A stretch of 64,000 nt of DNA. Origin: a bacterium. Its GTDB lineage: Bacteria; 4484-113; JAGGVC01. Where the stretch lies: NCBI GenBank assembly GCA_039961635.1, contig JABRWB010000041.1, positions 73,449 through 137,448 on the forward strand. The letters run 5' to 3'. The position numbers and the translations under genes are program-made. The notes beneath the pieces are model-generated. The model searched no databases. It was not told the DNA's origin and saw only the letters and a program-made list of their open reading frames with translations. Shown one piece after another: positions 34,425 through 43,201 of the stretch; within the stretch, counting starts at the first letter, position 1; each line of letters opens with the position of its first letter.

Positions 34425-35129
34425 TCAAATTCCCAAATACGCTTTCTTGACGTCCTCGTTTTCGATCAATTCAGCGCCCGTGCCCCAAAGTTCAATCCTG
34501 CCGGTGACGAGCACGTACGCGTAATCCGAAATCTTGAGCGCCTGGAACGCGTTCTGCTCGACCAGCAGTATTGTAGCGCCTCGCGAGTTGATCTTGCGAA
34601 TGGTTTCGAAGATTTCTGCCACCAAATTCGGGGCAAGCCCCAGCGACGGCTCGTCTAGCAGCATCAGCTTCGGGTCCTGCATCATCGCCCTTCCGATCGC
34701 CAGCATCTGCTGCTCGCCGCCGGACAACGTTGCACCGATCTGACCGATGCGCTCCTTCAGCCGCGGGAAAAGCGCAAAAACCTCCTCTTTGCGCTCGGCA
34801 ATTTTGCCGCGGTCCTTCTCCAGAAATGCTCCGATTTCCAGGTTTTCGTTGACAGTCAGATTCGTGAATATCCTTCTGCCTTCCGGCACCAGACTCATTC
34901 CAAGCGCCACTATTTTGTGCGCCGGCTTGTTAGTAATGTCGAGGCCGCTATAGGAAACGGTGCCGCCCGAAGTTCGAACCAACCCCATAATCGCGTTCAG
35001 CGTCGTGCTTTTGCCGGCTCCGTTGGCTCCGATCAGCGAGATTATCTTTCCTTCCGGGCAGTCAATCGAAATCCCCTTAAGCGCCTCGACCGCGCCGTAA
35101 TTGACCCGAAGAGCATCCACCTTCAGCAT
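34425..35129 (-). CDS. livF: Branched-chain amino acid ABC transporter ATP-binding protein LivF
   Basis: 234 residues from ATG 35129. Walker A is GANGAGKST, the ABC signature is LSGGEQQMLAIGRAM, and Walker B LMLLDEPSLGL. LivF is the second ATPase of the Liv system and sits next to livG in the standard order. The ATG overlaps the livG stop (TGATG). A longer in-frame frame upstream lies within livG and is not used. Confidence 0.96.
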   Translation of the reverse strand: MLKVDALRVNYGAVEALKGISIDCPEGKIISLIGANGAGKSTTLNAIMGLVRTSGGTVSYSGLDITNKPAHKIVALGMSLVPEGRRIFTNLTVNENLEIGAFLEKDRGKIAERKEEVFALFPRLKERIGQIGATLSGGEQQMLAIGRAMMQDPKLMLLDEPSLGLAPNLVAEIFETIRKINSRGATILLVEQNAFQALKISDYAYVLVTGRIELWGTGAELIENEDVKKAYLGI

Positions 35130-35893
35130 CAGGCATTTGCCTCCTTGCCCAGGTAAGCCTCGATGCAGCGCGGATTGCTTCTGATTTCCTCCGGTGCTCC
35201 CTCGGCAATCTTCTTGCCGTAGTCGATCATCACGATTCGCTGGCAAATGCCCATCACCAGCTTCATATCGTGCTCTATTAAAAGTATGCCCAGCTCGTGC
35301 TCTTCCAAAATGCGGAAAATCTTCTCCATAAGCTCTGAAGTTTCCCGGTCGTTCAATCCTGCCGCAGGCTCGTCAAGAAGCAGTATTTTCGGATTTGTAG
35401 CCATGGCCCGGGCAATTTCAAGATGCTTCTGAAGTCCGTAAGGTAGGTTTTTGGCAATAGACTTGGCGCAATCTTTTAAACCGTGATAGTCGAGAAGCTC
35501 ATACGACTTTTCCTCGATTTCGCGCTCGATTCGGCGGCATCGAGGCGTTCTCAGGAATGCATCCACCAATGAGTATTTGCAATTACGGTCCAGCGCGATT
35601 TTAACGTTGTCCAAGACGGTCAGGTTCTTGAATAGGCGCACGTTTTGAAACGTCCGGCCGATTCCCTTTCGGCATATTTCGTGCGTTTCGACCCCATTCA
35701 ATCTCTCTCCATCGAGAATTACTTCGCCCTCGGTAGGCGGATAAACTCCGGTAATGGCGTTAAAAACAGTAGTTTTCCCCGCTCCATTCGGGCCGATAAG
35801 GCCGATCAGTTCCTTACTTCCTACGGACATCGTAAGCTTGTCAACCGCCCGTAGCCCTCCGAATACAACGCTCACGTCGCGCAGCTCAAGCAT
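35129..35893 (-). CDS. livG: Branched-chain amino acid ABC transporter ATP-binding protein LivG
   Basis: 254 residues from ATG 35893, with GGGAG upstream. Walker A is GPNGAGKTTVFN, Walker B ILLLDEPAAGLND, and the signature region reads NLPYGLQKHLEIARAM, the form usual in LivG. It overlaps the livM end by eight bases and livF by one base, as in most Liv operons. Confidence 0.96.
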   Translation of the reverse strand: MLELRDVSVVFGGLRAVDKLTMSVGSKELIGLIGPNGAGKTTVFNAITGVYPPTEGEVILDGERLNGVETHEICRKGIGRTFQNVRLFKNLTVLDNVKIALDRNCKYSLVDAFLRTPRCRRIEREIEEKSYELLDYHGLKDCAKSIAKNLPYGLQKHLEIARAMATNPKILLLDEPAAGLNDRETSELMEKIFRILEEHELGILLIEHDMKLVMGICQRIVMIDYGKKIAEGAPEEIRSNPRCIEAYLGKEANA

Positions 35894-37151
35894 CAGCGCT
35901 CCCGGCCGCGGGCGCGCGGCGCAAAAACTTGGGCAGCTGAAAGGCAAACTCACTTTGACCGAACAGCCCGCCAGGTCTAAAAATCATAAGGAACACAAGA
36001 GCCAGCGAATAAATAACCATCCGCCATTGCCCGACAGCCCTGAATGCTTCGGGCAATATCGTGATCACCGTGGAGCCGATTATCGTCCCGGTTAGACTGC
36101 CCATTCCGCCCAACACCACCATAAGCAGAACTTCAACGCTTTTGAAGAAGTTGAACTCGTATGGGTTGAAAGACGGAATTGAATGCGCCAAAAGCCCACC
36201 TGCAACGCCGGCGAAAAAGCTTCCAATCAGGAAATTCATGAGCTTGAACTTAAATAGGTTGATGCCAAGCATAGTTCCTGCCATTTCATCTTCGCGGATG
36301 GCTATAACCGCCCGGCCGTAAATGCTCCTCAAGTAGTTGCGGAAAAGCCAAATCACCAGCGTGACCACGCCGATCAACAAAAGGAACACCGTCCATTGGC
36401 TAGACAAATAACTTGACCATGATCTCGCCTTTTGCAACTCGAACACTGAATAAAAGGCATTGTTCAGCTTTCGCGAGTTTACCACCGCAATAGTTGCCAG
36501 CGTCGCCATGTAAATAACCCGTAGAATCAAGAGGGCCGGTTTATTGACGCCGAAACGCCTTCCAACAAAAGCGGACAATTTTCTTTCCAGCACGGCCAGG
36601 CCGTAAACGAGCAGAAACGCCGCTGCCCCTATCCAAAGGAATGCAAATACCAAGTTCATCGCCTGGTTGATATTCGCTGGCGGCGCGCCCGACAGTTCCG
36701 CAATCGCCTTGCCCGCGTATTCGGGGGCGATCGCACCAGGCCAAGCCAGTACGTTTTTAAGCTGCGGAAGCGTTTCGATTTTAGAAGCCCCACCGGGAAC
36801 CCCGGTTGCTCCGCCGAAATACGCAGGCGGCAAAATAAGCAATATTCGAATGACGATTTCCCCGAATCCAAGGGTTGCGATTGCCAGATAGTCCCCGCGC
36901 AGCCTTAGTGCCGGCACTCCTGTCAACAATCCTAAAATCGCTGCAAGTAAACCGCCGCAAATCACTCCGACGGGAAGCGGCATACCGAAACCGCCTACCA
37001 AAATCGCGCTCGTGTACGCCCCGATGGCCAGGAATGCGGCATGGCCAAGTGAAAACTGTCCGTTAAATCCCAGAATCAAGTTGAGACTTTGCGCGAAAAT
37101 GATATTCACAAGGATAAGGATGATGATGGTCTCGAAATACCCGTTGATCAT
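35886..37151 (-). CDS. livM: Branched-chain amino acid ABC transporter permease LivM
   Basis: 421 residues, longer than the usual ~300-350. The core pattern GHAAFLAIGAYTSAILV at the N terminus and LAHSIPSFNPYEFNFFKSVE plus VVLGGMGSLTGTIIGS near the C terminus is typical of LivM. The extra length lies around residues 165-260 and includes added hydrophobic segments (FLWIGAAAFLLVYGLAVL, LRVIYMATLATIAVV). The ATG overlaps the livH stop (TGATG). Confidence 0.94.
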   Translation of the reverse strand: MINGYFETIIILILVNIIFAQSLNLILGFNGQFSLGHAAFLAIGAYTSAILVGGFGMPLPVGVICGGLLAAILGLLTGVPALRLRGDYLAIATLGFGEIVIRILLILPPAYFGGATGVPGGASKIETLPQLKNVLAWPGAIAPEYAGKAIAELSGAPPANINQAMNLVFAFLWIGAAAFLLVYGLAVLERKLSAFVGRRFGVNKPALLILRVIYMATLATIAVVNSRKLNNAFYSVFELQKARSWSSYLSSQWTVFLLLIGVVTLVIWLFRNYLRSIYGRAVIAIREDEMAGTMLGINLFKFKLMNFLIGSFFAGVAGGLLAHSIPSFNPYEFNFFKSVEVLLMVVLGGMGSLTGTIIGSTVITILPEAFRAVGQWRMVIYSLALVFLMIFRPGGLFGQSEFAFQLPKFLRRAPAAGSADA

Positions 37152-38626
37152 CACACCTTCTCCTTGGCGGACCTTCCAAACAGCCCCGTGGGTTTGACAA
37201 GTAATACGATGATAAGGAATGCAAACGCCACTGCATCAGACAACGCGCTTAGATTGGCCGGAATATAGCCCTTCACGAGGAACTCGGACACTCCCATAAT
37301 CAGGCCGCCAGCCGCAGCGCCCGGAATGCTGCCGATACCGCCCAAAACAGCTGCGACGAACGCCTTGATTCCCGGAAGGATGCCCATTAGCGGCGTAATG
37401 CTCTCCCAGTACAGCCCCACAAGACATCCTGCAACCGCAGCAAGTGCCGAGCCCAGCGCGAATGTTTTGCTGATAACGGAATCGGTGTCAATGCCCATCA
37501 GCCGCGTAACATCCTTGTCAAAGCTTATTGCCCGCATTGCAATGCCGAACTTTGTCCGGTTGATCAGCCAGAATAGAAACGCAAGGATGGCAGCTGTCGT
37601 AGCCAGGATTACCAGCTGAATCGGCGTTGCGCTCAGACCGAACCCGCGCTTTTCGGCCGCATCGTAGTCTGATGAGGCTGCGTTTGCCGGATTAGTTCGA
37701 AGACCAAAATCGAGCGGAATGTAAACTGCGTTCGAGCCGAACACCGACCTTATATTTCTAATCCTTGCGGGAGTCTCAGCCCATTTAAGTTCAACGCTTC
37801 CGGTCGTCTTGCCAGGCTTCCTGTTAATCGTCAATCCCGTCGGCGCTTCCAGTTTTGAGCCGGATTGCTCCTCGAATCCTCCCGCGGCGAATTCTTCGCC
37901 CTCCGCCAGCGCGACAGGCTGGCTCCAATCGCTTTTGCCCAGTTCCGTTTCCACCCGAACGCGCGCGAAGCACGCGCCCTGCAACTCCGCTTCCGCGCGC
38001 GTTGCGTCGTAAACGATGCGCCTGATCGGGGTGGAGAAATCCGCCGATTTGTCGAATTCCGCCGTGTAAACGGCGAACGATTTCGGCGCAAAGCTTTTTG
38101 GATTGGCGGTAAAAACGATTATCCCCAGGTTTTCGAGGAAAAACGACATCCCGACCGCGGTAATTAGCGCGGCGATTCGCGTGGACTTTCGAAGCGGCAG
38201 GTACGCGAACTTTTCCATCAAAACACCGCAAAGTGCACAAAGAGCCATCGCGCAAAACATCGCAAGGAAAAACGCCGCATACAGCGGCCATTCACGCTCG
38301 AAGTAAAGCCTGTGGATGAAAATCCGCAAAAAGTAATAGCCGAAGTACGCTCCCAGCATGTATATGTCACCGTGAGCGAAGTTAATCAGCTGGATTACGC
38401 CATAAACCATCGTGTAACCAAGTGAGATAAGCGCGTATACGCAGCCGAGCACCACACCATTAAAAAGAAGTTGGACAAGGTAGCCGCCGGTAAAAAGATC
38501 GCTATCAGGGTATTTGTTTTGAAGGAAGCCGAAAAGAAGCCACAGCAACAGCAAAACCGCTGCCGACGCAACTGCGCCGATACGCCCTCCCCTGGTTGTC
38601 GGCAAAAGCGACAGCCTCACTTGCAC
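37151..38626 (-). CDS. livH: Branched-chain amino acid ABC transporter permease LivH with large inserted domain
   Basis: 491 residues against about 290-310 in the family. The permease part is typical: NGVVLGCVYALISLGYTMVY and NFAHGDIYMLGAY near the N terminus, and LGGIGSIPGAAAGGLIMGV near the C terminus. Between them, at about residues 175-330, an inserted segment without membrane character reads like a fibronectin/Ig-type beta domain (CFARVRVETELGKSDWSQPV and APTGLTINRKPGKTTGSVEL). It would lie outside the membrane. Start is GTG 38626. The gene is separated from livK by a 72-base gap with a strong stem-loop. Confidence 0.92.
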   Translation of the reverse strand: MQVRLSLLPTTRGGRIGAVASAAVLLLLWLLFGFLQNKYPDSDLFTGGYLVQLLFNGVVLGCVYALISLGYTMVYGVIQLINFAHGDIYMLGAYFGYYFLRIFIHRLYFEREWPLYAAFFLAMFCAMALCALCGVLMEKFAYLPLRKSTRIAALITAVGMSFFLENLGIIVFTANPKSFAPKSFAVYTAEFDKSADFSTPIRRIVYDATRAEAELQGACFARVRVETELGKSDWSQPVALAEGEEFAAGGFEEQSGSKLEAPTGLTINRKPGKTTGSVELKWAETPARIRNIRSVFGSNAVYIPLDFGLRTNPANAASSDYDAAEKRGFGLSATPIQLVILATTAAILAFLFWLINRTKFGIAMRAISFDKDVTRLMGIDTDSVISKTFALGSALAAVAGCLVGLYWESITPLMGILPGIKAFVAAVLGGIGSIPGAAAGGLIMGVSEFLVKGYIPANLSALSDAVAFAFLIIVLLVKPTGLFGRSAKEKV

Positions 38627-38644
38627 CCCCGGTGACTTGAATCC

Positions 38645-38675
38645 AAATGCGGGGGCGGAATTCGCCCCCGCATTT
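38645..38675 (-). terminator. Strong stem-loop between livK and livH
   Basis: A perfect 13-base inverted repeat (AAATGCGGGGGCG and its complement) around GAATT. On the transcribed (minus) strand only a short T-run follows, so it may attenuate rather than stop transcription, giving more LivK than permease, or protect the livK mRNA end. Such intercistronic hairpins are common in binding-protein operons. Confidence 0.6.
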
Positions 38676-38698
38676 TATCGACACATTTGCAATCCTGA

Positions 38699-39979
38699 CT
38701 ACGCACCGTGGCTTTCGCCCTGCTCGGCGGCATCACTCATTTCAACCGGCTCGTTTGAATCCGTGGCTGCAGGGGCAGGCGATTCGGCAGGAATGGTTTT
38801 GTACATTGCGAACTTACCTTCCTTGACCTGCAAAACAACGACATCCTTCACGGCGTTATGCTTGTCGTTGATCGTAATATTGCCGGTAACTCCCGGGAAA
38901 TTCTTGGTTTCGCCGAGAGCTTTCGTTATGGCTTCAGGATCCGCTGCGCCCGCGCGCTTTATTGCGTCCGCACACAAGTTCATCGCGTCGTATCCCAAAA
39001 CCGCCATCGCGTCGGGCACCGCGTTGTAGCGCGCCTTGTATTTTGAAACGAACGCCTGGACGGTCGGATTGGGATCATCCGCCGAGAAGTGTGTCGTGAA
39101 GAACGCGCCTTCTATCGCGTCGCCGGCTATTTCGACCAGTTTTGGCGAGTCGAAACCGTCGCCTCCGACAATTGTTTGTGTTATTCCAATTTCGCGCGCC
39201 TGGGAAGCTATCTTGCCGACTTCGCTGTAATAGCCCGGTACGACCAGCACGTCAAATTTGCTTGCGTGAATCTGCGAAAGATGGGCTCTAAAATCGTTGT
39301 CCACCTTGGCGTCGTAGGTTCGTTCCGCGGCAATCGTTCCACCAAGCTCTGCAAAGGTCTTTTTGACGCGTTCATATATTCCTTTGGAATAGTCCGAGCC
39401 GTTGTCGTAAAGAATTGCTATCCGCTCCGCCTTCAAATCCTCGCGGCAAAACTTTGCAATCGCATCGCCCTGAAAATCGTCAATGAAGCACGTCCGGAAT
39501 GTGTACTTTTTGGTTGTGCCGTCGCCCGCGAGCGTAAGATCTGTCCTGGTGGACGCCGGTGTAACTTGCGGGACATGCTTGTCTTCGGCTATCGCGCTGA
39601 TCGCGATGGAATTTGTTGAAGCAACAGCTCCGATCATCAGCGGAACCTTATCTATATCTACCTGCTTCTTTGCGGCATTCGCCGCATCGGTTCCCTTGCC
39701 CTGGTTATCATCCTGAATCAGAATGATATCCTTCCCCAGAACCGGCTTCGGACCCATTTCCTCAAGAGCAAGTTTGATTCCATTAAGGCACGACTGGCCG
39801 AAAGTCGCCGTGTCGCCCGTAAGCTCAAGGTTCACGCCGATTTTGATGCCCTCGGCGTCGCCGTGAAGCTTGGCAGTGCCATCCGCGCCGCCGCCTTCAT
39901 CCTCGGCCGGAGGCGGATTGCATCCGGCCAGCAACGCGGCAAGAACGACCGAAATCAACCCATAAACGCATTTCCTCAT
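38699..39979 (-). CDS. livK: Branched-chain amino acid ABC transporter substrate-binding lipoprotein LivK
   Basis: 426 residues from ATG 39979. A lipoprotein signal ends at LAALLAGC. The mature part is a type I periplasmic binding protein: IKIGVNLELTGDTATFGQS, VPLMIGAVASTNSIAISAIA and FKVVVG-like loops such as QTIVGGDGFDSPKL. LivK captures the amino acid for LivHMGF. GGGGAGG lies seven bases before the ATG; an upstream in-frame ATG would lie outside the transcript. The promoter is at 40035-40062. Confidence 0.95.
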   Translation of the reverse strand: MRKCVYGLISVVLAALLAGCNPPPAEDEGGGADGTAKLHGDAEGIKIGVNLELTGDTATFGQSCLNGIKLALEEMGPKPVLGKDIILIQDDNQGKGTDAANAAKKQVDIDKVPLMIGAVASTNSIAISAIAEDKHVPQVTPASTRTDLTLAGDGTTKKYTFRTCFIDDFQGDAIAKFCREDLKAERIAILYDNGSDYSKGIYERVKKTFAELGGTIAAERTYDAKVDNDFRAHLSQIHASKFDVLVVPGYYSEVGKIASQAREIGITQTIVGGDGFDSPKLVEIAGDAIEGAFFTTHFSADDPNPTVQAFVSKYKARYNAVPDAMAVLGYDAMNLCADAIKRAGAADPEAITKALGETKNFPGVTGNITINDKHNAVKDVVVLQVKEGKFAMYKTIPAESPAPAATDSNEPVEMSDAAEQGESHGA

Positions 39980-40024
39980 GAGCAACCTCCCCAAAGCCTG
40001 GCGCGGGCCAAAGCGGCCGGCGCC

Positions 40025-40054
40025 TTGACACGAAAGTATACACCACAATACAAT
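40025..40054 (+). promoter_or_regulatory. Promoter of the tRNA-Leu gene
   Basis: TTGACA (40025-40030), an 18-base spacer and TACAAT (40049-40054), ten bases before the tRNA start. It overlaps the opposite-strand livK promoter. Confidence 0.65.
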
Positions 40055-40062
40055 TCAGGCAA
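40035..40062 (-). promoter_or_regulatory. Candidate promoter of the liv operon
   Basis: On the minus strand TTGCCT (40062-40057), a 16-base spacer and TATACT (40040-40035), giving a leader of about 50 bases before livK. It shares sequence with the tRNA-Leu promoter. Confidence 0.5.
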
Positions 40063-40063
40063 G

Positions 40064-40146
40064 GCCGAAGTGGCGGAATGGCAGACGCGCTAGACTCAAA
40101 ATCTAGTGTCCTCACGGGCGTGTGGGTTCGACTCCCACCTTCGGCA
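40064..40146 (+). tRNA. tRNA-Leu (anticodon CAA)
   Basis: A full cloverleaf with long variable arm: acceptor GCCGAAG paired with CTTCGGC plus discriminator A at 40146, an anticodon stem CTAGA/TCTAG with loop CTCAAAA, anticodon CAA at 40097-40099 (reads UUG), T arm GTGGGTTCGACTCCCAC. The long variable arm is class II, as in Leu. CCA is not encoded. The gene at 40200 starts 54 bases later. Confidence 0.96.
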
Positions 40147-40186
40147 TTAAACCGTTTTTTAATGCATACTTCGCGGTTTCAGGCGC

Positions 40187-40192
40187 TATAAT
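40187..40192 (+). promoter_or_regulatory. -10 hexamer of a probably leaderless transcript
   Basis: Perfect TATAAT ending seven bases before ATG 40200; no ribosome-binding site. Confidence 0.45.
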
Positions 40193-40199
40193 CGCCTCG

Positions 40200-43190
40200 A
40201 TGCATCCAAAATCCTTCGGAAAATCCACCCTGGACGAGCGGATAAAACGGATGTCGCTCGATTTCGAGGGATTTCATAACCTGATGCATCATAGGGTTAT
40301 GGATGTCCTTCTGGTGGCAAGCCTGTACGACTCTTATATTCTAGAGGGCGAAGGGCATCTCTCCGAACTCCTCCTATCCGAATTCCTTGAACTCAACCTG
40401 CGGTTTTCACCCAGATTCCATCGCGCAGGTTCCGCGGAGGAAGCGCTTCGGGCGCTTGATGGGCGCAATTACGATCTGGTTGTCACGATGCCAAGGATTC
40501 AAGATCGCGGCATCACGGATTTGGCGAAGGAAATCAAGAAAATGCATCGGGGTCTGCCGATTGTACTCCTGGCGCACAATTCGCGTGAAATCGATCGTTT
40601 AAAGGAACTTCCAGGCTCGTCGGCCATTGACCATGTTTTCCTTTGGCAAGGTGATTTGAAGGTTTTTATGGCGATCACAAAGATGATCGAGGATCAACTG
40701 AACGCCCAACACGACGTTAAAGTCGGAGGAGTGCAAGCGATCATCGTCATTGAAGACTCGCCAACATTCATATCCAAGTTTCTTCCGCTTATTTACACCG
40801 AAATCATGAGACAAACCCAGCACCTGATGGCCGAGGGCTTCAACTTGGCCCACAGGCTTCTGCGTCAGGGCGCTCGGCCGAAAATTCTGCTCGCCAGAAC
40901 TTTCGAAGAAGCATGCGCGTACTATGAGGAATTCAAGGACAACCTGCTTGGTGTGGTATCTGATGTAGCTTTTCCGCGCCGCGGCGTGCACGATCACGGC
41001 GCGGGCTTCCATTTCATTCAAATGGTTCGCAAGGAGAATCCGCACCTTCCCGTTTTGCTGCAATCGAGCCTTGCGGATAACTCGAAAACAGCGGAGGAAT
41101 TGGCAGTCCGATTCTTGAATAAGAACTCCCCCACGCTCCTGAACGAGCTCCGAGACTTCATAAGGGAGAATTTCGGATTCGGGGATTTTATCTTCAGGTT
41201 GCCGGACGGCAAAGAAGTCGGACGTGCTGGAAATTTAAAGGAACTGCAGGAAATCCTGCCCGATATACCGGACGAGTCCGTGCTTTATCACGCCAGTCAC
41301 AATCATTTTTCAAGCTGGCTCAAGGCACGCACCGAATTTGAGCTTGCAGCAATGCTCAAGCCGATTAGCGTGGAGGAATTCGCTGATATTGCAGAATTGC
41401 GCGCGTTTCTAATAGGAGTATTCAGCGAATTCAGAAGCGCAATTTTAAGAGGCGTTGTAACCGACTTTGCCGGCCATTCAACTTCCGGATTCACCCGAAT
41501 TGGAGCCGGCAGCCTTGGAGGCAAGGCACACAATCTTGCCTTTATCAACAGGATGATGTCGCGCTATACGTTCGACGGCGGACCGTCGGGAATGACATAT
41601 AAATTGCCCATCACAGCCGTAATTGCCACCGGCGTCTTTGAAGAATTCATGAACCGGAACCGCCTTTGGGACAAAGTATTGGGAGATATGTCCGATTCGG
41701 ACATCGATCGGCTGTTCCTGTCGGGGGAATTTCCGGAAGACGCGGAATCTAGTGTCTCTGAATTTGTGGCGAACCGTACATTTCCACTGGCCGTGCGTTC
41801 TTCAAGCCAGTTGGAGGACTCGCAGTATTTGCCGTTCGCTGGCGTATATAGAACTCTGATGCTCTCCAATAACCAGCCTTCTGCACAAACCAGGACGGCA
41901 TTGCTTGTCGGAGCAATCAAATTGGTTTACGCCTCCACCTTTCACAAGCGGGCGAAGCGGTACATCCTCTCTTCCCCGTACAGAATCGAAGAAGAAAGGA
42001 TGGCGGTAATTGTTCAGCAACTCGTGGGCAGGCGATACGACCAATATTTTTATCCCTTGGTTTCGGGAGTTGCATCCTCGCACAATTATTACGCCATCCA
42101 GGAAAAAGATCCGCGATGGGGAGTCGCTTCCGTTGCACTGGGCTTGGGGAAATACGTTGTGGAAGGGGGGTTAACCTGGCGGTTTTGTCCCAGATTTCCC
42201 CAAAGCCTTCCGCCGATTGGCCGCCCAGCCGACTTGGCGGCCGCCACCCAAAGATATTTCTATGCTCTCGACTTGTCGTCCAATTCTGAAGCAGACCCAA
42301 CTCAACTTGAGCATAACCTCAAAAAGCTTGAACTGGATTCCGCGGAAGCTCACGGCACGCTGGAAGCGGTAGGTTCCACTTACTCTGCAGAAGACGACCG
42401 CGTATACGACGGCATTTCCCGCCCGGGACAACGAATTGTTACATTCGCCCATATTCTAAAGAATCGGCTTTATCCAATGGCCGAAGCCGTTGACCACTTG
42501 CTTGGTAAGCTTTCTCAAGCGGTCGGCTGCCCGGTTGAAATCGAATTCGCAATAAACATTCCGGATGAAAACGAAAAGGTGGCGTCACTGTCGATCTTGC
42601 AATTCCGCCAGCTGGTGGCCGAGTCTTCGCCTGAGCGCATATCTCTTGATAACCTAAATCCTGATGCGGTCTTTTGCCGCAGCGAATCTTCACTTGGCAA
42701 CGGCATAATCGAGAACATATCCGATATCGTATATGTAATGCCGGGAGCGTTCGAAGCATCGAAAACCAAGGAAATTGCCAAGCATATTTCTGCTTTGAAC
42801 GGGGAATTGCTCAATAAGGGCTGCAACTTTCTTTTGATTGGGCCAGGACGATGGGGATCGAGCGACAGTTGGTTGGGAATCCCCGTCGATTGGGAGGACA
42901 TCTCGGCCGCCCGCGTTATAATCGAAATAATCCTTGAAAACTTCAAGGTCGAGCCTTCGCAAGGCACGCACTTTTTCCATAACATAACCGCCCACGAAAT
43001 GGGCTACCTCACTATAAAGTCATCCAGCAACGATGAATTTGTGGATTTCAATTGGCTGGACACTCAAAAGGTAGTATCAGAAACTTCTTTCGTTCGGCAC
43101 GTCAGGACTCAAGGCTCCATCCGGGTATTGCTTGACGGAGTTTCCGGAAGGGCCGCAATACTCAAACCCGGCTGTCGCAAAGACTTATAG
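40200..43190 (+). CDS. Double receiver-like/PEP-pyruvate-binding domain protein
   Basis: 996 residues. The first ~330 residues contain two response-regulator-like folds: one with DLVVTMPRIQDRG, the other with AIIVIEDSPTFISKFLPLIY and GVVSDVAFPRRG. From about 430 comes a pyruvate-phosphate-dikinase/PEP synthase ATP-grasp domain: GAGSLGGKAHNLAFINRMM, RSSSQLEDSQYLPFAGVYRT, and GPGRWGSSDSWLGIPVDW later. The phosphohistidine domain and the PEP-binding barrel of PPDK are absent, so it cannot be a complete PEP synthase. Start is ATG 40200; an earlier in-frame ATG lies within the tRNA. Such proteins occur in several phyla with unknown function. Phosphorylation-dependent ATP-grasp activity is a possible role. 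Confidence 0.85.
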   Translation: MHPKSFGKSTLDERIKRMSLDFEGFHNLMHHRVMDVLLVASLYDSYILEGEGHLSELLLSEFLELNLRFSPRFHRAGSAEEALRALDGRNYDLVVTMPRIQDRGITDLAKEIKKMHRGLPIVLLAHNSREIDRLKELPGSSAIDHVFLWQGDLKVFMAITKMIEDQLNAQHDVKVGGVQAIIVIEDSPTFISKFLPLIYTEIMRQTQHLMAEGFNLAHRLLRQGARPKILLARTFEEACAYYEEFKDNLLGVVSDVAFPRRGVHDHGAGFHFIQMVRKENPHLPVLLQSSLADNSKTAEELAVRFLNKNSPTLLNELRDFIRENFGFGDFIFRLPDGKEVGRAGNLKELQEILPDIPDESVLYHASHNHFSSWLKARTEFELAAMLKPISVEEFADIAELRAFLIGVFSEFRSAILRGVVTDFAGHSTSGFTRIGAGSLGGKAHNLAFINRMMSRYTFDGGPSGMTYKLPITAVIATGVFEEFMNRNRLWDKVLGDMSDSDIDRLFLSGEFPEDAESSVSEFVANRTFPLAVRSSSQLEDSQYLPFAGVYRTLMLSNNQPSAQTRTALLVGAIKLVYASTFHKRAKRYILSSPYRIEEERMAVIVQQLVGRRYDQYFYPLVSGVASSHNYYAIQEKDPRWGVASVALGLGKYVVEGGLTWRFCPRFPQSLPPIGRPADLAAATQRYFYALDLSSNSEADPTQLEHNLKKLELDSAEAHGTLEAVGSTYSAEDDRVYDGISRPGQRIVTFAHILKNRLYPMAEAVDHLLGKLSQAVGCPVEIEFAINIPDENEKVASLSILQFRQLVAESSPERISLDNLNPDAVFCRSESSLGNGIIENISDIVYVMPGAFEASKTKEIAKHISALNGELLNKGCNFLLIGPGRWGSSDSWLGIPVDWEDISAARVIIEIILENFKVEPSQGTHFFHNITAHEMGYLTIKSSSNDEFVDFNWLDTQKVVSETSFVRHVRTQGSIRVLLDGVSGRAAILKPGCRKDL

Positions 43191-43201
43191 CCAACGCCGC
43201 G

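Noticed and set aside
40141-40165. Terminator after tRNA-Leu
   Set aside because: There is a T-run but only an AT-only stem of about six pairs; too weak to call.
40122-40199. An earlier in-frame ATG for the receiver/PEP-binding gene
   Set aside because: It lies inside the tRNA-Leu gene; the ATG at 40200 has its own TATAAT.
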